Below are positions 1 through 8,723 of a stretch of DNA of 64,000 nt, piece by piece. The notes under the pieces were generated by a model. It made no database searches. It was not told where the DNA came from and saw nothing but the letters and a program-made list of their open reading frames with translations. A program made the position numbers and the translations under genes. The stretch spans positions 7,569,524 to 7,633,523 of the forward strand of contig CP036434.1 in NCBI GenBank assembly GCA_007751475.1. Direction: 5' to 3'. This stretch comes from Saltatorellus ferox (lineage in GTDB: Bacteria; Planctomycetota; UBA1135; GCA-002686595). How positions within the stretch are numbered: the stretch's first letter is position 1; every line of letters begins with the position of its first letter.

Positions 1-1024
1 GAGCAATACGTTCCGCCTGCGTCGCATCGATCCGCCGCTCACGAACCCGACGCTGACCACGAGTCAGATCAACGGCATCCCGAACTACGGCTCGGCGAAC
101 GACGCGCCCGCCCTGGGCAGCACCGTCAACATCAACACCGGCGGCACGCGCCTGATGAACGCTTGCTACGCGGGCAGCTCCATCTGGGCGGCCCACACGG
201 TCGCCGCAGGCGGGAAGTCCGGCGCGCGCTGGTACCAGATCGACCCGGTGGCACTGTCCGTGACCCAGTCGGGCACGCTCACCGATCCGAGCCTCTGGTT
301 CTACTACCCGACCATCGCGGCAGACGCGAACGGCAACGCTGTCATGGGCTTCAGCGGCTCGGACGCGAACACGTACCCGAGCGCCTACTACTCGGGGCGA
401 CTCGGCACCGACGCGGCGGGCGAAATGTCGACCGCGGTCCTGTACTCCGCGGGCCAGAACTCCTACACGATCACCGACGGTGCAGGCCGCAACCGCTGGG
501 GCGACTACAGCCAGACGAGCCTCGACCCCGTGGACGGCAGCTTCTGGACGATCCAGGAGCGCACGCGCAACCAGGCCAACTCGTGGGTGACCCGGATCGC
601 CCAGGTGGAGTACGGCAACGTCTGCGGCGGGATCACGCGCTACTGCTCGGCGGTCACGAACCCCACCGGCGTCGCCGCGATCATCGACACGTTCGGCACC
701 AGCAGCGTCGGAGCGAACGACCTCGTCCTCTACGCCTCGAACCTGCCGCTTTCGACGTTCGGCATCTTCTTCTACGGCCAGAACCAGGCGAGCGCTGCCG
801 TGGGGGACGGGACGCTTTGCATCAACAACCCGTTCTTCCGTCTGGCGCCGGTCCAGGCCTCGCTCTTCGGCGATGTGTCCTACGCCCTCGACCTGACGGC
901 CCAGTCGGACCCCGCGGGCCAGATCATGATCGGCGAGACCTGGAACTTCTCCTTCTGGTATCGCCAGGTGTCGCCATCGGGCTTCAACTTCTCGGACGCG
1001 CTCAGCGTCGAGTTCTGCGACTGA
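1..1024 (+). CDS. Secreted protein with shared C-terminal domain (5' end outside window)
   Basis: The reading frame is open from base 2, so the gene starts before the window. The visible 340 residues have no enzyme motif I recognise. The N-terminal part is rich in Asn, Gly, Thr and aromatic residues, as in secreted β-rich proteins. The last 127 residues, from YCSAVTNPTG (base 641) to the stop, are a domain also found at the ends of the proteins at 8724-11189 and 14772-15854 and in the remnant at 5053-5421. Its landmarks are an N-terminal YC, LCINN in place of LCLGG, GETWNFSFW and a final FSDALSVEFCD. A shortened, frameshifted copy of this gene lies at 18992-19132. The function is unknown; surface or extracellular location is inferred. 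Confidence 0.85.
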   Translation, partial: SNTFRLRRIDPPLTNPTLTTSQINGIPNYGSANDAPALGSTVNINTGGTRLMNACYAGSSIWAAHTVAAGGKSGARWYQIDPVALSVTQSGTLTDPSLWFYYPTIAADANGNAVMGFSGSDANTYPSAYYSGRLGTDAAGEMSTAVLYSAGQNSYTITDGAGRNRWGDYSQTSLDPVDGSFWTIQERTRNQANSWVTRIAQVEYGNVCGGITRYCSAVTNPTGVAAIIDTFGTSSVGANDLVLYASNLPLSTFGIFFYGQNQASAAVGDGTLCINNPFFRLAPVQASLFGDVSYALDLTAQSDPAGQIMIGETWNFSFWYRQVSPSGFNFSDALSVEFCD

Positions 1025-1035
1025 TCGGACCCGTA

Positions 1036-1059
1036 CAGGGGCGTCCACGCACGCCCCTG
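1036..1059. terminator. Hairpin after the first gene
   Basis: CAGGGGCGT and ACGCCCCTG form a 9-bp perfect stem around a 6-nt loop. It begins 12 bases after the stop codon and is followed by GTTTC. This is a plausible intrinsic terminator, although the T run is short. Confidence 0.55.
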
Positions 1060-1167
1060 GTTTCGCTACCCCGACCCTCTCTTTCCGGCGCGGGTTCAGG
1101 AACGCTGACATCGGTCGCCCGACGCTCCAGCGTCGGTATCGGTCGATTCGAGCGCGAATGGTGCAGT

Positions 1168-1252
1168 TGGATGCTATTGGAGTTCGGCGCAACGCCGCGG
1201 GCGTGGATCCTGGCTGTGCTCGCGGAATCGCATTCTGTGGCGCGGACTCCTA
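1168..1252. repeat. Dispersed repeat, copy 1 (second copy at 14371-14455)
   Basis: About 85 bases match 14371-14455 at close to 90 percent by eye, the best-matching core running from GGCGCAACGCCGCG to GACTCCTAG. This copy covers the last 25 or so codons of the sigma-factor gene on the reverse strand. Differences between copies fall on all three codon positions, which suggests a repeat rather than a conserved protein tail. Confidence 0.75.
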
Positions 1253-1887
1253 GTGCCGTCAGGATTTGCGCTTGCAAGGCGTAGCTCGGGGTCCTGGGCC
1301 ACGAGCCAGGACTGAAGCCTTCGAAGGCCTCGGTAGTATCGGGTCTTGACGGTGCCATAGGGCGTCCCCGAGAAGGATGCGATCTCTCGGAAGGTGCGCC
1401 CTGGGAAATGGTGCTGCTGGATCACCGAGGACTCGGGGCGCGGGAGGGTGGCAAGCCCCCGCTTCAGCAGAGGGCTCACCCCCATGGGGACCGCAACGGG
1501 CCCGGCCTGTGCGAGCTCGTGCTCCTCGAGAGGCGTGACCGCTCCGTTCCGGGCTCGAGTCCTCACGGCGCGCAGGTGCTGGCGGACGGCGAAGCCGTGG
1601 ATCCACCCACCCAGCGATCGGCCCCGCTCGAACCGGGGAAGCTTGGACCACACGGCGAGCTGTGCTTCCTGCGCCACGTCCTCCAGTTGATCTGGCGTGA
1701 GGCGACCGCCCATGCGCCGGTCGCACGCACGGACCGTGTGGCGAATGCGATCGAGGTACTGCCCCAGCTCCTCACGGGCATCGTGGTCGCCGGCCAAGGC
1801 CCGGCGAACCAGTTCGTGGTCGGAGCTCGAGTCGATGGGAGTGCGGTCTTGGGTGTGAGTGGTGCGGGTAGGTGCGTGCATGTTCAA
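1174..1887 (-). CDS. ECF-type RNA polymerase sigma factor
   Basis: The product has 237 residues. Residues 25-110 look like sigma region 2, with DQLEDVAQEAQLAVW and an aromatic/basic stretch ending GGWIHGFAVRQHLR. Residues 140-190 look like region 4, with the helix-turn-helix TFREIASFSGTPYGTVKTR. It should direct RNA polymerase to a small set of promoters. The gene is divergent from a secreted-protein gene across 269 bp, the same layout as the second sigma gene at 16132. The last 25 or so residues, rich in Arg and Pro, are encoded by a dispersed repeat and are probably not ancestral. No anti-sigma gene is visible nearby. Either Met1 or Met3 could be the start. Confidence 0.85.
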   Translation of the reverse strand: MNMHAPTRTTHTQDRTPIDSSSDHELVRRALAGDHDAREELGQYLDRIRHTVRACDRRMGGRLTPDQLEDVAQEAQLAVWSKLPRFERGRSLGGWIHGFAVRQHLRAVRTRARNGAVTPLEEHELAQAGPVAVPMGVSPLLKRGLATLPRPESSVIQQHHFPGRTFREIASFSGTPYGTVKTRYYRGLRRLQSWLVAQDPELRLASANPDGTRSPRHRMRFREHSQDPRPRRCAELQ

Positions 1888-2156
1888 GTTGGACTCCGTT
1901 CGGGGTTCTGGAGGCTCGTCCTCCAGTCCCTAACGGCGGCCCGCGCGAGGTGGGTTTGCGACCGAAAGCGTGAAAAGCGCGAGCCGCGTTCCCAGGGCAT
2001 GTAGGTCGACGATGCGGCGCGTCCTCGACTCAGGACAGCGCTCGAGAATCGCGGAGATTTCTGAGGCTGCGGCGGAGTTCGAGCGGAGTGGTCTGCGTTC
2101 CGAGTCCAACCATCGACCTGCGAACGAAGCGGGTCGCACTACCTCCTGAATCCACC

Positions 2157-3134
2157 ATGAAGCTACCGAATCGAACGTCTCTTCTCGTGATCTCCACGCT
2201 GGCCATCTGCTTGCCCGCCTACGCGTCCTTCCTGCCATTCACCGACGATGAAACGGGCGAGGTCGAAGAGGCCGGACGGTATGAGTCCGAGGCCGGCTAC
2301 TTCGAAGGCGCCGAGGTCCTCCAGGACGAGAGTGCCAGCGATGGCGCCTTCGTCTTGCTCGGCTCCGAGAGCGCACTCTGGCAAGAGATCGAGACCACCC
2401 ACGACGGTCAGTCCCTGATGATCGTGTATCGCTCTCCCGGCACGCAACGCACGTTCGAGGTTGTGGTTGGCGACCAGCCCGTAGGCACCCTCGCCGCTCC
2501 CTCGACGACCTCGGACGGGGAGTGGGGCACGGTCTACATCCCCGTGGCGATCGCGCAGCCCGGTCCCTTCATCGTGCAGATCACCACCACCGGAGAGACC
2601 CCGGGTGGCCTCGAAATGGATTGCATGGCCGTATGCGAACTGCCTGCGGGCGAGCCGTGCGGCGGCTGCTCGGCCGCGCCTCTGACTCCGGGCATCATCT
2701 CGTTCGAGAGCAGCTCCATCATGCTGCCGCCCGCTCCCGGGGGAGCCGGCCTCTACGTCAAGCTTCTCAAGCTGGTCAAGTTCAAGAAGGTCAGCATCTT
2801 CCGCTTCAGCGCGTCGACGACCTCTGGGGAATGCGAGCTCAAGCCGAAGGAAGGTCAGGAGCCCTGTGGCGAGAAGGAGTGCAAGCCGAAGTCCGGCTGC
2901 TCCCTTTTGACCCATATCGAGTTCTACCCCAACAACTACGCCCGCCCGCCGCGCTGGGATCGCGCCGAGAACATCACCTCGCCCAGCGGAAAGCCCTCGC
3001 ACCACAAGCGTGACGGCAACCTGGTCGAACTGGACGACACGATGCCGGTGGGCTGCGGGACCGGTGTCCTGGGTACCTGGCAGTTCGAATCCGGCTCGGT
3101 CATTCAGCCCGTGTCTTGCAACGCATGCGACTGA
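2157..3134 (+). CDS. Secreted protein of unknown function
   Basis: The ATG at 2157 is chosen because it begins a clear signal peptide (MKLPNRTSLLVISTLAICLP, with a likely cut after AYA). In-frame codons upstream do not look like protein. The mature protein, about 300 residues, starts with an acidic stretch, followed by a β-rich section and then a Cys-rich half with Cys pairs such as EPCGGCS and EPCGEKECKPKSGC. A Lys-rich patch lies near KLLKLVKFKK. Disulfide-stabilised extracellular folding is likely. It lacks the shared C-terminal domain of its neighbours. It is divergent from the sigma gene at 1174 and 67 bp upstream of another secreted-protein gene, so the two may be co-transcribed. I do not recognise the family. 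Confidence 0.8.
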   Translation: MKLPNRTSLLVISTLAICLPAYASFLPFTDDETGEVEEAGRYESEAGYFEGAEVLQDESASDGAFVLLGSESALWQEIETTHDGQSLMIVYRSPGTQRTFEVVVGDQPVGTLAAPSTTSDGEWGTVYIPVAIAQPGPFIVQITTTGETPGGLEMDCMAVCELPAGEPCGGCSAAPLTPGIISFESSSIMLPPAPGGAGLYVKLLKLVKFKKVSIFRFSASTTSGECELKPKEGQEPCGEKECKPKSGCSLLTHIEFYPNNYARPPRWDRAENITSPSGKPSHHKRDGNLVELDDTMPVGCGTGVLGTWQFESGSVIQPVSCNACD

Positions 3135-3201
3135 CCGCATGACCCGCCTCCAATCCCGCTCCCGACTTCATCGAACCCACCTCCGTACCGAATCCGTAGC
3201 C

Positions 3202-4608
3202 ATGAAGCTCTTCACCTCCATCTCCTCCCTCGTGGTCGCCACGGCGGCCGTTCTCGCCACTGGCAGCACGGCCCTCGCCCAGAGCGCGAGCATCGACCTA
3301 CGCGAGTCCCACCAGTCCGTCCACACCATGGTCGGCGGTGACTACCTCGGGAACCTCGTGTCCGTGGCCAACCCTGGAAGCGGGTTGGCCACCCTCCAGT
3401 GGCGCTACACCCACCCGGCAGCGGGCATCCATACAGTCGTCGACATCGATCTCACCCTGCCGCTCCACCGTGTCGGATACGTGCTGGCCCTGTCATCGGA
3501 TCAGTTCCTCGTCGCCGGCCGCCGCCACACCGGACCCGGGAGCTTCACGGGTCACCTGGCCCTCGTTCAGCTCGACTTCGCGACCCAGGGGATGGCGGTC
3601 CTGAGCTCGGCGGATGTGGCCGGCGTCGACCCGACGGATCTGTCCTACGACCCGCTTGGGGGCGACCTGTTCCTGCTGGATGCGGGGGCTCGCAGGCTGA
3701 TGGTCTCTCCCTGGGCCGGCTCCGGTGCGGTGCCCACGCTGTTCACTCAGGTGGCGGACTACACCACCGAGCCGGCGCTCGTGCTGCCGCAGTACGCGGT
3801 GCTGCGTTCGCGCAACCTGGCCTCCGGTGCGCTCTTGTTCGATGCGAACAAGGTGCGCTACACCCGCTACTTCGAGGCCGGGGGACAGTGGTACGCGGAC
3901 ACCAACCTGTGGGCTGCCTCCCTGGCCGCTCCCTTGGTGACCCGCGATCGGGTCTTCGTGCCCCGCAACCGCCCCTTCGACGTGGACGTGTTCGGCCCGG
4001 CAGCTTTTCCCATGGCCCTGGAGTTCTCGGCGGAGGGCCAGGTTGACACCACCGTCACCTTGACCACGCCCTCCCAGACCATCAGTCCCTTCGCGGCCAC
4101 CGGACAACCCGGGGCCTTCGGTCACCTCGGCAGCACGACGGTGGGCGACCTCGACTTCCGCAGCTGCGTGCGCTATGGCCTGCCACAGGGACAGTCGTTC
4201 TTCCCCATGGGTGAGATGACCTGTGACATGTATGGCCCCTTCGCCGGTCGCCAGAACATGACCGTCATGGCGGAGGTCCTGCCGCACGCCACCAGCGGAA
4301 CGAACCTCGGTACTGCCGTGACCGGAGAACTATGGATCGCCTTCCGTGACTCGAGCGGCAACGACCCTGTGACCATCAACGGCGACTCCGCCCTCCTGTC
4401 GCCTCTCCTGCAGCTTCCCTTCGACCTCGCAGCCGGCACTCTGCCGCTCGACATCAGCTTCGAGATGCCGACCATCGATGCGAGCCTCGTGGGCGCCGTC
4501 GTTCTGTTCCAGGTCGTGCTGACCGACGGCTCACAGTGGGCCTATACGGACGTCTTCGGTCTGGAGATCCGCCCCTCGGACCCCTGGGACCTCTCGAGCA
4601 ACCCCTGA
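3202..4608 (+). CDS. Secreted β-propeller-like protein of unknown function
   Basis: The ATG at 3202 starts a signal peptide (MKLFTSISSLVVATAAVLAT, cut near ALAQS). An open frame upstream to 3010 overlaps the preceding gene and is ignored. The mature protein has about 440 residues. Its first 300 contain repeated blade-like strands such as GGDLFLLDAGARRLMVSPW, reminiscent of WD40/NHL-type propellers without a clear repeat signature. The last 150 are β-sandwich-like. The shared C-terminal domain is absent. It follows the secreted gene at 2157 by 67 bp on the same strand. The enzymatic role is unknown and extracellular location is inferred from the signal peptide. Confidence 0.8.
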   Translation: MKLFTSISSLVVATAAVLATGSTALAQSASIDLRESHQSVHTMVGGDYLGNLVSVANPGSGLATLQWRYTHPAAGIHTVVDIDLTLPLHRVGYVLALSSDQFLVAGRRHTGPGSFTGHLALVQLDFATQGMAVLSSADVAGVDPTDLSYDPLGGDLFLLDAGARRLMVSPWAGSGAVPTLFTQVADYTTEPALVLPQYAVLRSRNLASGALLFDANKVRYTRYFEAGGQWYADTNLWAASLAAPLVTRDRVFVPRNRPFDVDVFGPAAFPMALEFSAEGQVDTTVTLTTPSQTISPFAATGQPGAFGHLGSTTVGDLDFRSCVRYGLPQGQSFFPMGEMTCDMYGPFAGRQNMTVMAEVLPHATSGTNLGTAVTGELWIAFRDSSGNDPVTINGDSALLSPLLQLPFDLAAGTLPLDISFEMPTIDASLVGAVVLFQVVLTDGSQWAYTDVFGLEIRPSDPWDLSSNP

Positions 4609-4633
4609 TCGACTTCGTTCGAGCAGCTTGAAC

Positions 4634-4670
4634 TCCAGCCCCCGGGTGCAACGTGCGCCCAGGGGCTGGA
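4634..4670. terminator. Hairpin after the secreted β-propeller gene
   Basis: TCCAGCCCC pairs with GGGGCTGGA, extended inwards by GGGTGC/GCGCCC. The stem starts 25 bases after the stop codon. No long T run follows, so it may be a terminator or simply an mRNA-end hairpin. Confidence 0.5.
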
Positions 4671-4718
4671 TGTCTTGGCGGCCTGAACCGACGAGTCGAC
4701 ACCACTCGTGCGGCAGTG

Positions 4719-5053
4719 GCTAGATGCCGTGCTCGTCCTCGGCGAAGTTCCGGCCACTGTCGGCGTGGCGGTCGCTGTGGTCCACGGGGTCGTATCCGGT
4801 GTTGATCGCGGAGGGCGAGAAGGTGCGAGTGTCAAGGCCTCCCGCTGTGCTGTGTCCGGGACGAAGCCCATCGGAGTGAAGTTGAGCGCTCCGACGTCGA
4901 TGGCGTTCCCATGCAGGATCGGACGGCTCGTGGGGACCGACGGATAGGAACCCTGAGCGGGTTGTCGAGACCGTTCCGACGATAGCCCGGGGCTTGACGG
5001 AACGACCAGACTCTGCCGTCGGACTGGCTGACGGTCGAAAGATCCATCGACAT
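4719..5053 (-). pseudogene. Probable frameshifted gene remnant
   Basis: On the reverse strand protein-like text runs across two frames. One frame reads GNAIDVGALNFTPMGFVPDT (bases about 4925-4860). After a shift near 4825-4845 another reads TFSPSAINTGYDPVDHSD and ends in RNFAEDEHGI before a TAG at 4719. The remnant begins directly at the stop codon of the next remnant (5053). The family is not recognised. Decay is inferred from the frame change; a sequencing error is possible but less likely given the other remnants beside it. Confidence 0.4.
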
Positions 5054-5421
5054 CAGTGAAAGGCGATCTCGACGGCGTCCGTGAAGTTGGAGAAACCAAA
5101 CCCCGTGAAGTCCCGGAACCAGGCCTGGAAGTACCAGGTTTCACCGGCGAGAACGCTCCGGAATCCGGTGGGCGTCGGGATGGCGTCCAGGCTGAGCGTC
5201 AGCTGCGCCATGCCAGAGGAGCTCGTTCTGAACGTCGATGCTGCGTAGCGACCGATCGAGCCGGACAGGCAGAGCCGCCCAGCACTCGACGGAGGGATGG
5301 AGGCGCCAGGTGTCATCCCCGCCAGAAAGTACCTACGCTCGATGGGCTGGTAAGAAAATTCCCACGTACCTTCATTGGGAGTACGCGGTTCGCGGCGAAG
5401 CTGCCCATCCCACGGCAACAT
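5053..5421 (-). pseudogene. Orphan copy of the shared C-terminal domain
   Basis: The reverse-strand frame ends with GRLCLSGSIGRY, then GETWYFQAWFRD and SNFTDAVEIAFH before TGA at 5053. These are the hallmarks of the 127-137 residue domain at the ends of three other secreted proteins in this window. Upstream the frame breaks: GSFAANRVLP in one frame continues as PNEGTWEFSYQP in another, a one-base shift near 5385. No signal peptide or N-terminal region can be joined to it. It is therefore most likely the 3' end of a dead secreted-protein gene. Confidence 0.7.
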
Positions 5422-5974
5422 CTGGAATCGCGCTCTCCAGTGACGACATCAATCTGGGTTACGACCTCGCGCTGACGCGAGATGGGGTTGGAGCCCGGCG
5501 ATTGAATGCCGAGATCGAGCTGGACTCGAGACGATTGGACGTGATGGACGGCTACAGCGTGTGGGTCGATGGGAACTTGGTGGCGGAACGAGCCTGGATC
5601 GACGCGACGGAGATCATGTGCCTGCGCCCGCGGCAGCGGGGGCAGCGGGAAGAAGACCCCCTTGCGGGAGCCATGACCGTCCCCGCTTCCTTCCGCGCCG
5701 TAGCTGCGATCTTTCTCTTCACCGCCGCAGCCTTTCCTTACCGGGCCTCCTCGTCCGACGGCGAGTGTCGCGCGTATGCGGCGCGGGCGCAGCCAGTCGA
5801 GCCACGCACTCATGCGACGTCAGGACGAAGCCCTTGGCCCCTCACCACCAGCGGAAGCGGCACGTACTGACTCCCCCGACGCGACGACGGGAACGTCCTG
5901 GCGAGATCATTGTCGAGGAGGCGCGGCAGCGGGCGGCCTGCGGCCGCGAGAAGGAAGCAACCGATGGCCATCGC
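5422..5974. other. Gene-poor stretch with possible coding fragments
   Basis: No intact gene is supported. A forward frame at about 5439-5640 has protein-like text (DDINLGYDLALTRDG, later DGYSVWVDGNLVAERAWID). A short forward frame at 5673 starts like a signal peptide (MTVPASFRAVAAIFLFTAAA) but runs into low-complexity sequence within 65 codons. Both may be remnants. Confidence 0.35.
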
Positions 5975-8562
5975 TCAGTATCCCGAGCCCCAGGCTTCTG
6001 TCCAGAAGTTGACGACGGTCAACGGGAAGGCGCCAGGCAACCAGGATCCGGTGGGCTGGTTGGAACCGTTGGCAAGTCGTCCCGCTTGGTACACGTACAT
6101 CCCTGTGTCGTAGGCCCAGGCCACATAGTCAGCCGCCGAAATGTCGCCCACGCAGCCCGTGTAGTCCGTCGTGAGGTTGGTGGACACGGTGTAGGCCGAG
6201 CTGCTGGAAGCGGAGATGCTTCCCTCCACGGTGGCTCCCCAGGCCTTGTAGGAGGACTCGGCGCCGAGCGCCATCGTGGTTTGCTCGGTCGTTGCCAGCT
6301 CGGACACTAGTGAGATCGACGTGCAGATCTGACCACCCGTCCCCAGTGGAGCCGTGATGACGGTGGGCGTCCGCCAGCTTACGAAGCTGCTCGTCAAGTT
6401 CGCCACTTCAGCCGCGTTGCGATAGGTCTCTGGCCGGCCAACCGTGTGCGGAAGAACATCCGATCCGATCCGATACTCGGGAGCCACGTTGGCGTTGTAG
6501 AAGCTCACCGCCCACTTGGAGATCCGAACATCCTGGGGCGCATCGATGGTGAACTGCGTACCGATCACGTTCGGATCCGGCGCATCCATGATCGTGTACT
6601 CATGGACGAGATAGAGGTTGGAAGCGAAGACGATGGCATCGTCATCCGAGCCGTTCGTGAACCCGGTCACGAACCTCTGTTCAGAGGAGAGGCTCTGCGT
6701 GGTCCTCGCCTCACGCTCCATGGTGGCCTTCACAGAAGCGCCAAACGTGCCTGTGAAGTCCTCGAAATCAACGCCCGCCTTGGCCGTGATCGTCGTGCCC
6801 GTCGAGTAAGCGGTCTCCATTCCGGTTCCCGCTCCCGAGGCGTAGGTCGAGGAGCATCCGATATAGTTCTGCTCGATCCCCGCCTTGCTGGGTACGGCTG
6901 CGATGACCACTAGCGGAACCGGGTTCGAAATCTTGATCGACGCACGATCGAAGCGTACCCGGAGGCCGTCGCCATCGAACTCGCCCGGCACCAGCACGAG
7001 AGGCCGAGTGTACTCGTCCGTGGGCGCTGTAACGCTCCCACCCAGACCGGTGACTCTACGGGTTGGCGTCACCCCGGCGCCCAGCACCTCCACGTACGAG
7101 CTCTTGCTCGTCCCTGCACCCCAGCTGTAGCCCACGTAGAGCTCCTCGGCGCCGTTCGCGTCGGAATCGCCGGTCTCAAGACAGACTGCGTCTCTCGCGA
7201 GCGGTGTGGCGTCGGAGATCAGATCACTGGACCAGCTGCCGGTCCCTTCGTCGAAGCGAATACAGCGAACTGACGCGTTGCCGCCGAGGGGCTTGCGGAC
7301 ACTCGCGATCCAGTCTCGGCCGTCGCCAAAGCGATCCACAGCGCACACGTCGAAGGCGTGGAAGGGCACGGGGGTTGCTTCGCACGCACCCGAGAAGCGA
7401 CTGGTAGCGACCTGGTGGAACTGCGCGGTGCCTGGATCGAAGCTCAACTGCGTGAAGTTGAATGCGAGGTAGCCGATGGACGCAGGGTCGGCGGACATCA
7501 GAACGATCTCGTCCTCGGGATCCGAGTCGAACTGTCCCGCGCAGGCCTTGGTGTGCAGAAAGGGCCTTAAGATCGTGAAAGGCGCGAGGTACACGAGCTG
7601 CGGAAAGGTGCGTCGCTGCAGCTGATCCGTGCTGTCACTCCAGGTGAAAACCGAGAGGCCCACAAAGTCACGGTCGAAGAAGTCATTGCCGTCGCGCACC
7701 ACGACGAGCTCAGACCGGCCGTCAGCGTCGAGGTCGGCGGCAAGCCCGGAGAGGGAGCGATGATCTCCAAAGAGATCCGGGCTCGCAATCGAGACCCGGA
7801 GGAGCTGAACGCCGTTCTCAGTAGGATCATCGAACACCCAGAAGTCAGACGATTGGTCCATCCCGAGGGGCGGCCCAAGGGTTCGAAAGACCGCGATCTC
7901 GTCGCGCTTGTCGCCATCGAAGTCCGCGACCACCAGGCTGCCCACCAGCGTGTCGTTCGTCGCCGCAGGCCCCAGCTCATGCAACAGCTGGAAGCTCCCC
8001 GTCTGGGTCGCTGGGTCAACGTCTACGGAGTACACACGGAGCGTATCTGCGGAGGCGCTCAGCAGCACCATCTCGTCCTCGGAGTCGTCATCTAGATTGG
8101 CACGCTTGGCGTCGATCACATTGAGCCCGAAGCTCCCGCTGCTGAAGAAGCCGGGCCAGACGGCGTCGCCTGCTGCGGGGTCATCTTGGATCCAGGCGCT
8201 GCCACCCTGGGAGACGCCGTCGGGGCTTGAGAGGAACAGAGCCAACTCGGTGCGGTCGAGCAAGTTGGTCTCCGCTTCCCCGAAGACGCTGGAGCCGCTG
8301 GGGAGGAGAACAGGATCTCCCGCATCGGGCGCGAAGGTGACCGGCTGGTTCATGGGCACGCCGCTCAGATCGACCACCGGCGTCAGGTCGCGGCCCGGCG
8401 TTCCTGTTCGTCCGGGTGTCGCAGAGTGGACCGGAATGGCAGTGCGCGAGCGCCTGCTTTTCTGACCTGAGAAAGAGTCAGCCTGCGCAGCGGCGGGCTG
8501 AGGGGGGGGAGAAAGAGGGCGATGCTAAGCGCCGCGATCGTGGATTGGCTGGGGTAGTGCAT
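5975..8562 (-). CDS. Secreted FG-GAP repeat protein, signal peptide split by a frameshift
   Basis: The main frame (5975-8377 and open further upstream) encodes about 800 residues. The first half has FG-GAP/integrin-type calcium-loop repeats, for example ADFDGDKRDEIAVFR, AADLDADGRSELVVV and GQFDSDPEDEIVLM, expected to fold as a β-propeller. The second half is Thr/Ser-rich and β-like (TTITAKAGVDFEDFTG), ending WTEAWGSGY; a pore-forming or adhesive role is speculation. The frame has no signal peptide of its own. A signal peptide (MHYPSQSTIAALSIALFLPP) starts at 8562 in another frame. Adding one C to the eight-C tract (G run 8502-8509) joins it to PQPAAAQADSFSGQ and then the main frame. This is either a sequencing indel, a disabled gene, or slippage-controlled expression. 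An ATG at 8595 is an alternative start. Confidence 0.75.
8502..8509 (-). other. Eight-base homopolymer at the frame change
   Basis: Eight G on the forward strand (C in the mRNA) lie inside the signal peptide of the FG-GAP protein. A ninth base would restore one frame from the ATG at 8562 to the stop at 5975. Confidence 0.7.
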
Positions 8563-8723
8563 GGCGTATGCAGGAAGGAATGGGTTGTCCTGCATCCCGC
8601 AACGCGCTGTGAATGGACGGAAGCCACAGCAAAGCGAGCAGAAAGTTCCCGTCTCGTCTGACCAGGGCGGTCGGAGTCGGGAGTCGGGTAGCGCGCCGGC
8701 CCAATCACCCCTAATCTCGAGGA

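Noticed and set aside
5439..5640. Forward-strand gene fragment (DDINLGYDLALTRDG)
   Set aside because: It is protein-like but has no start, stop context or recognised family, and the reverse strand is also open. Reported only as part of the gene-poor stretch.
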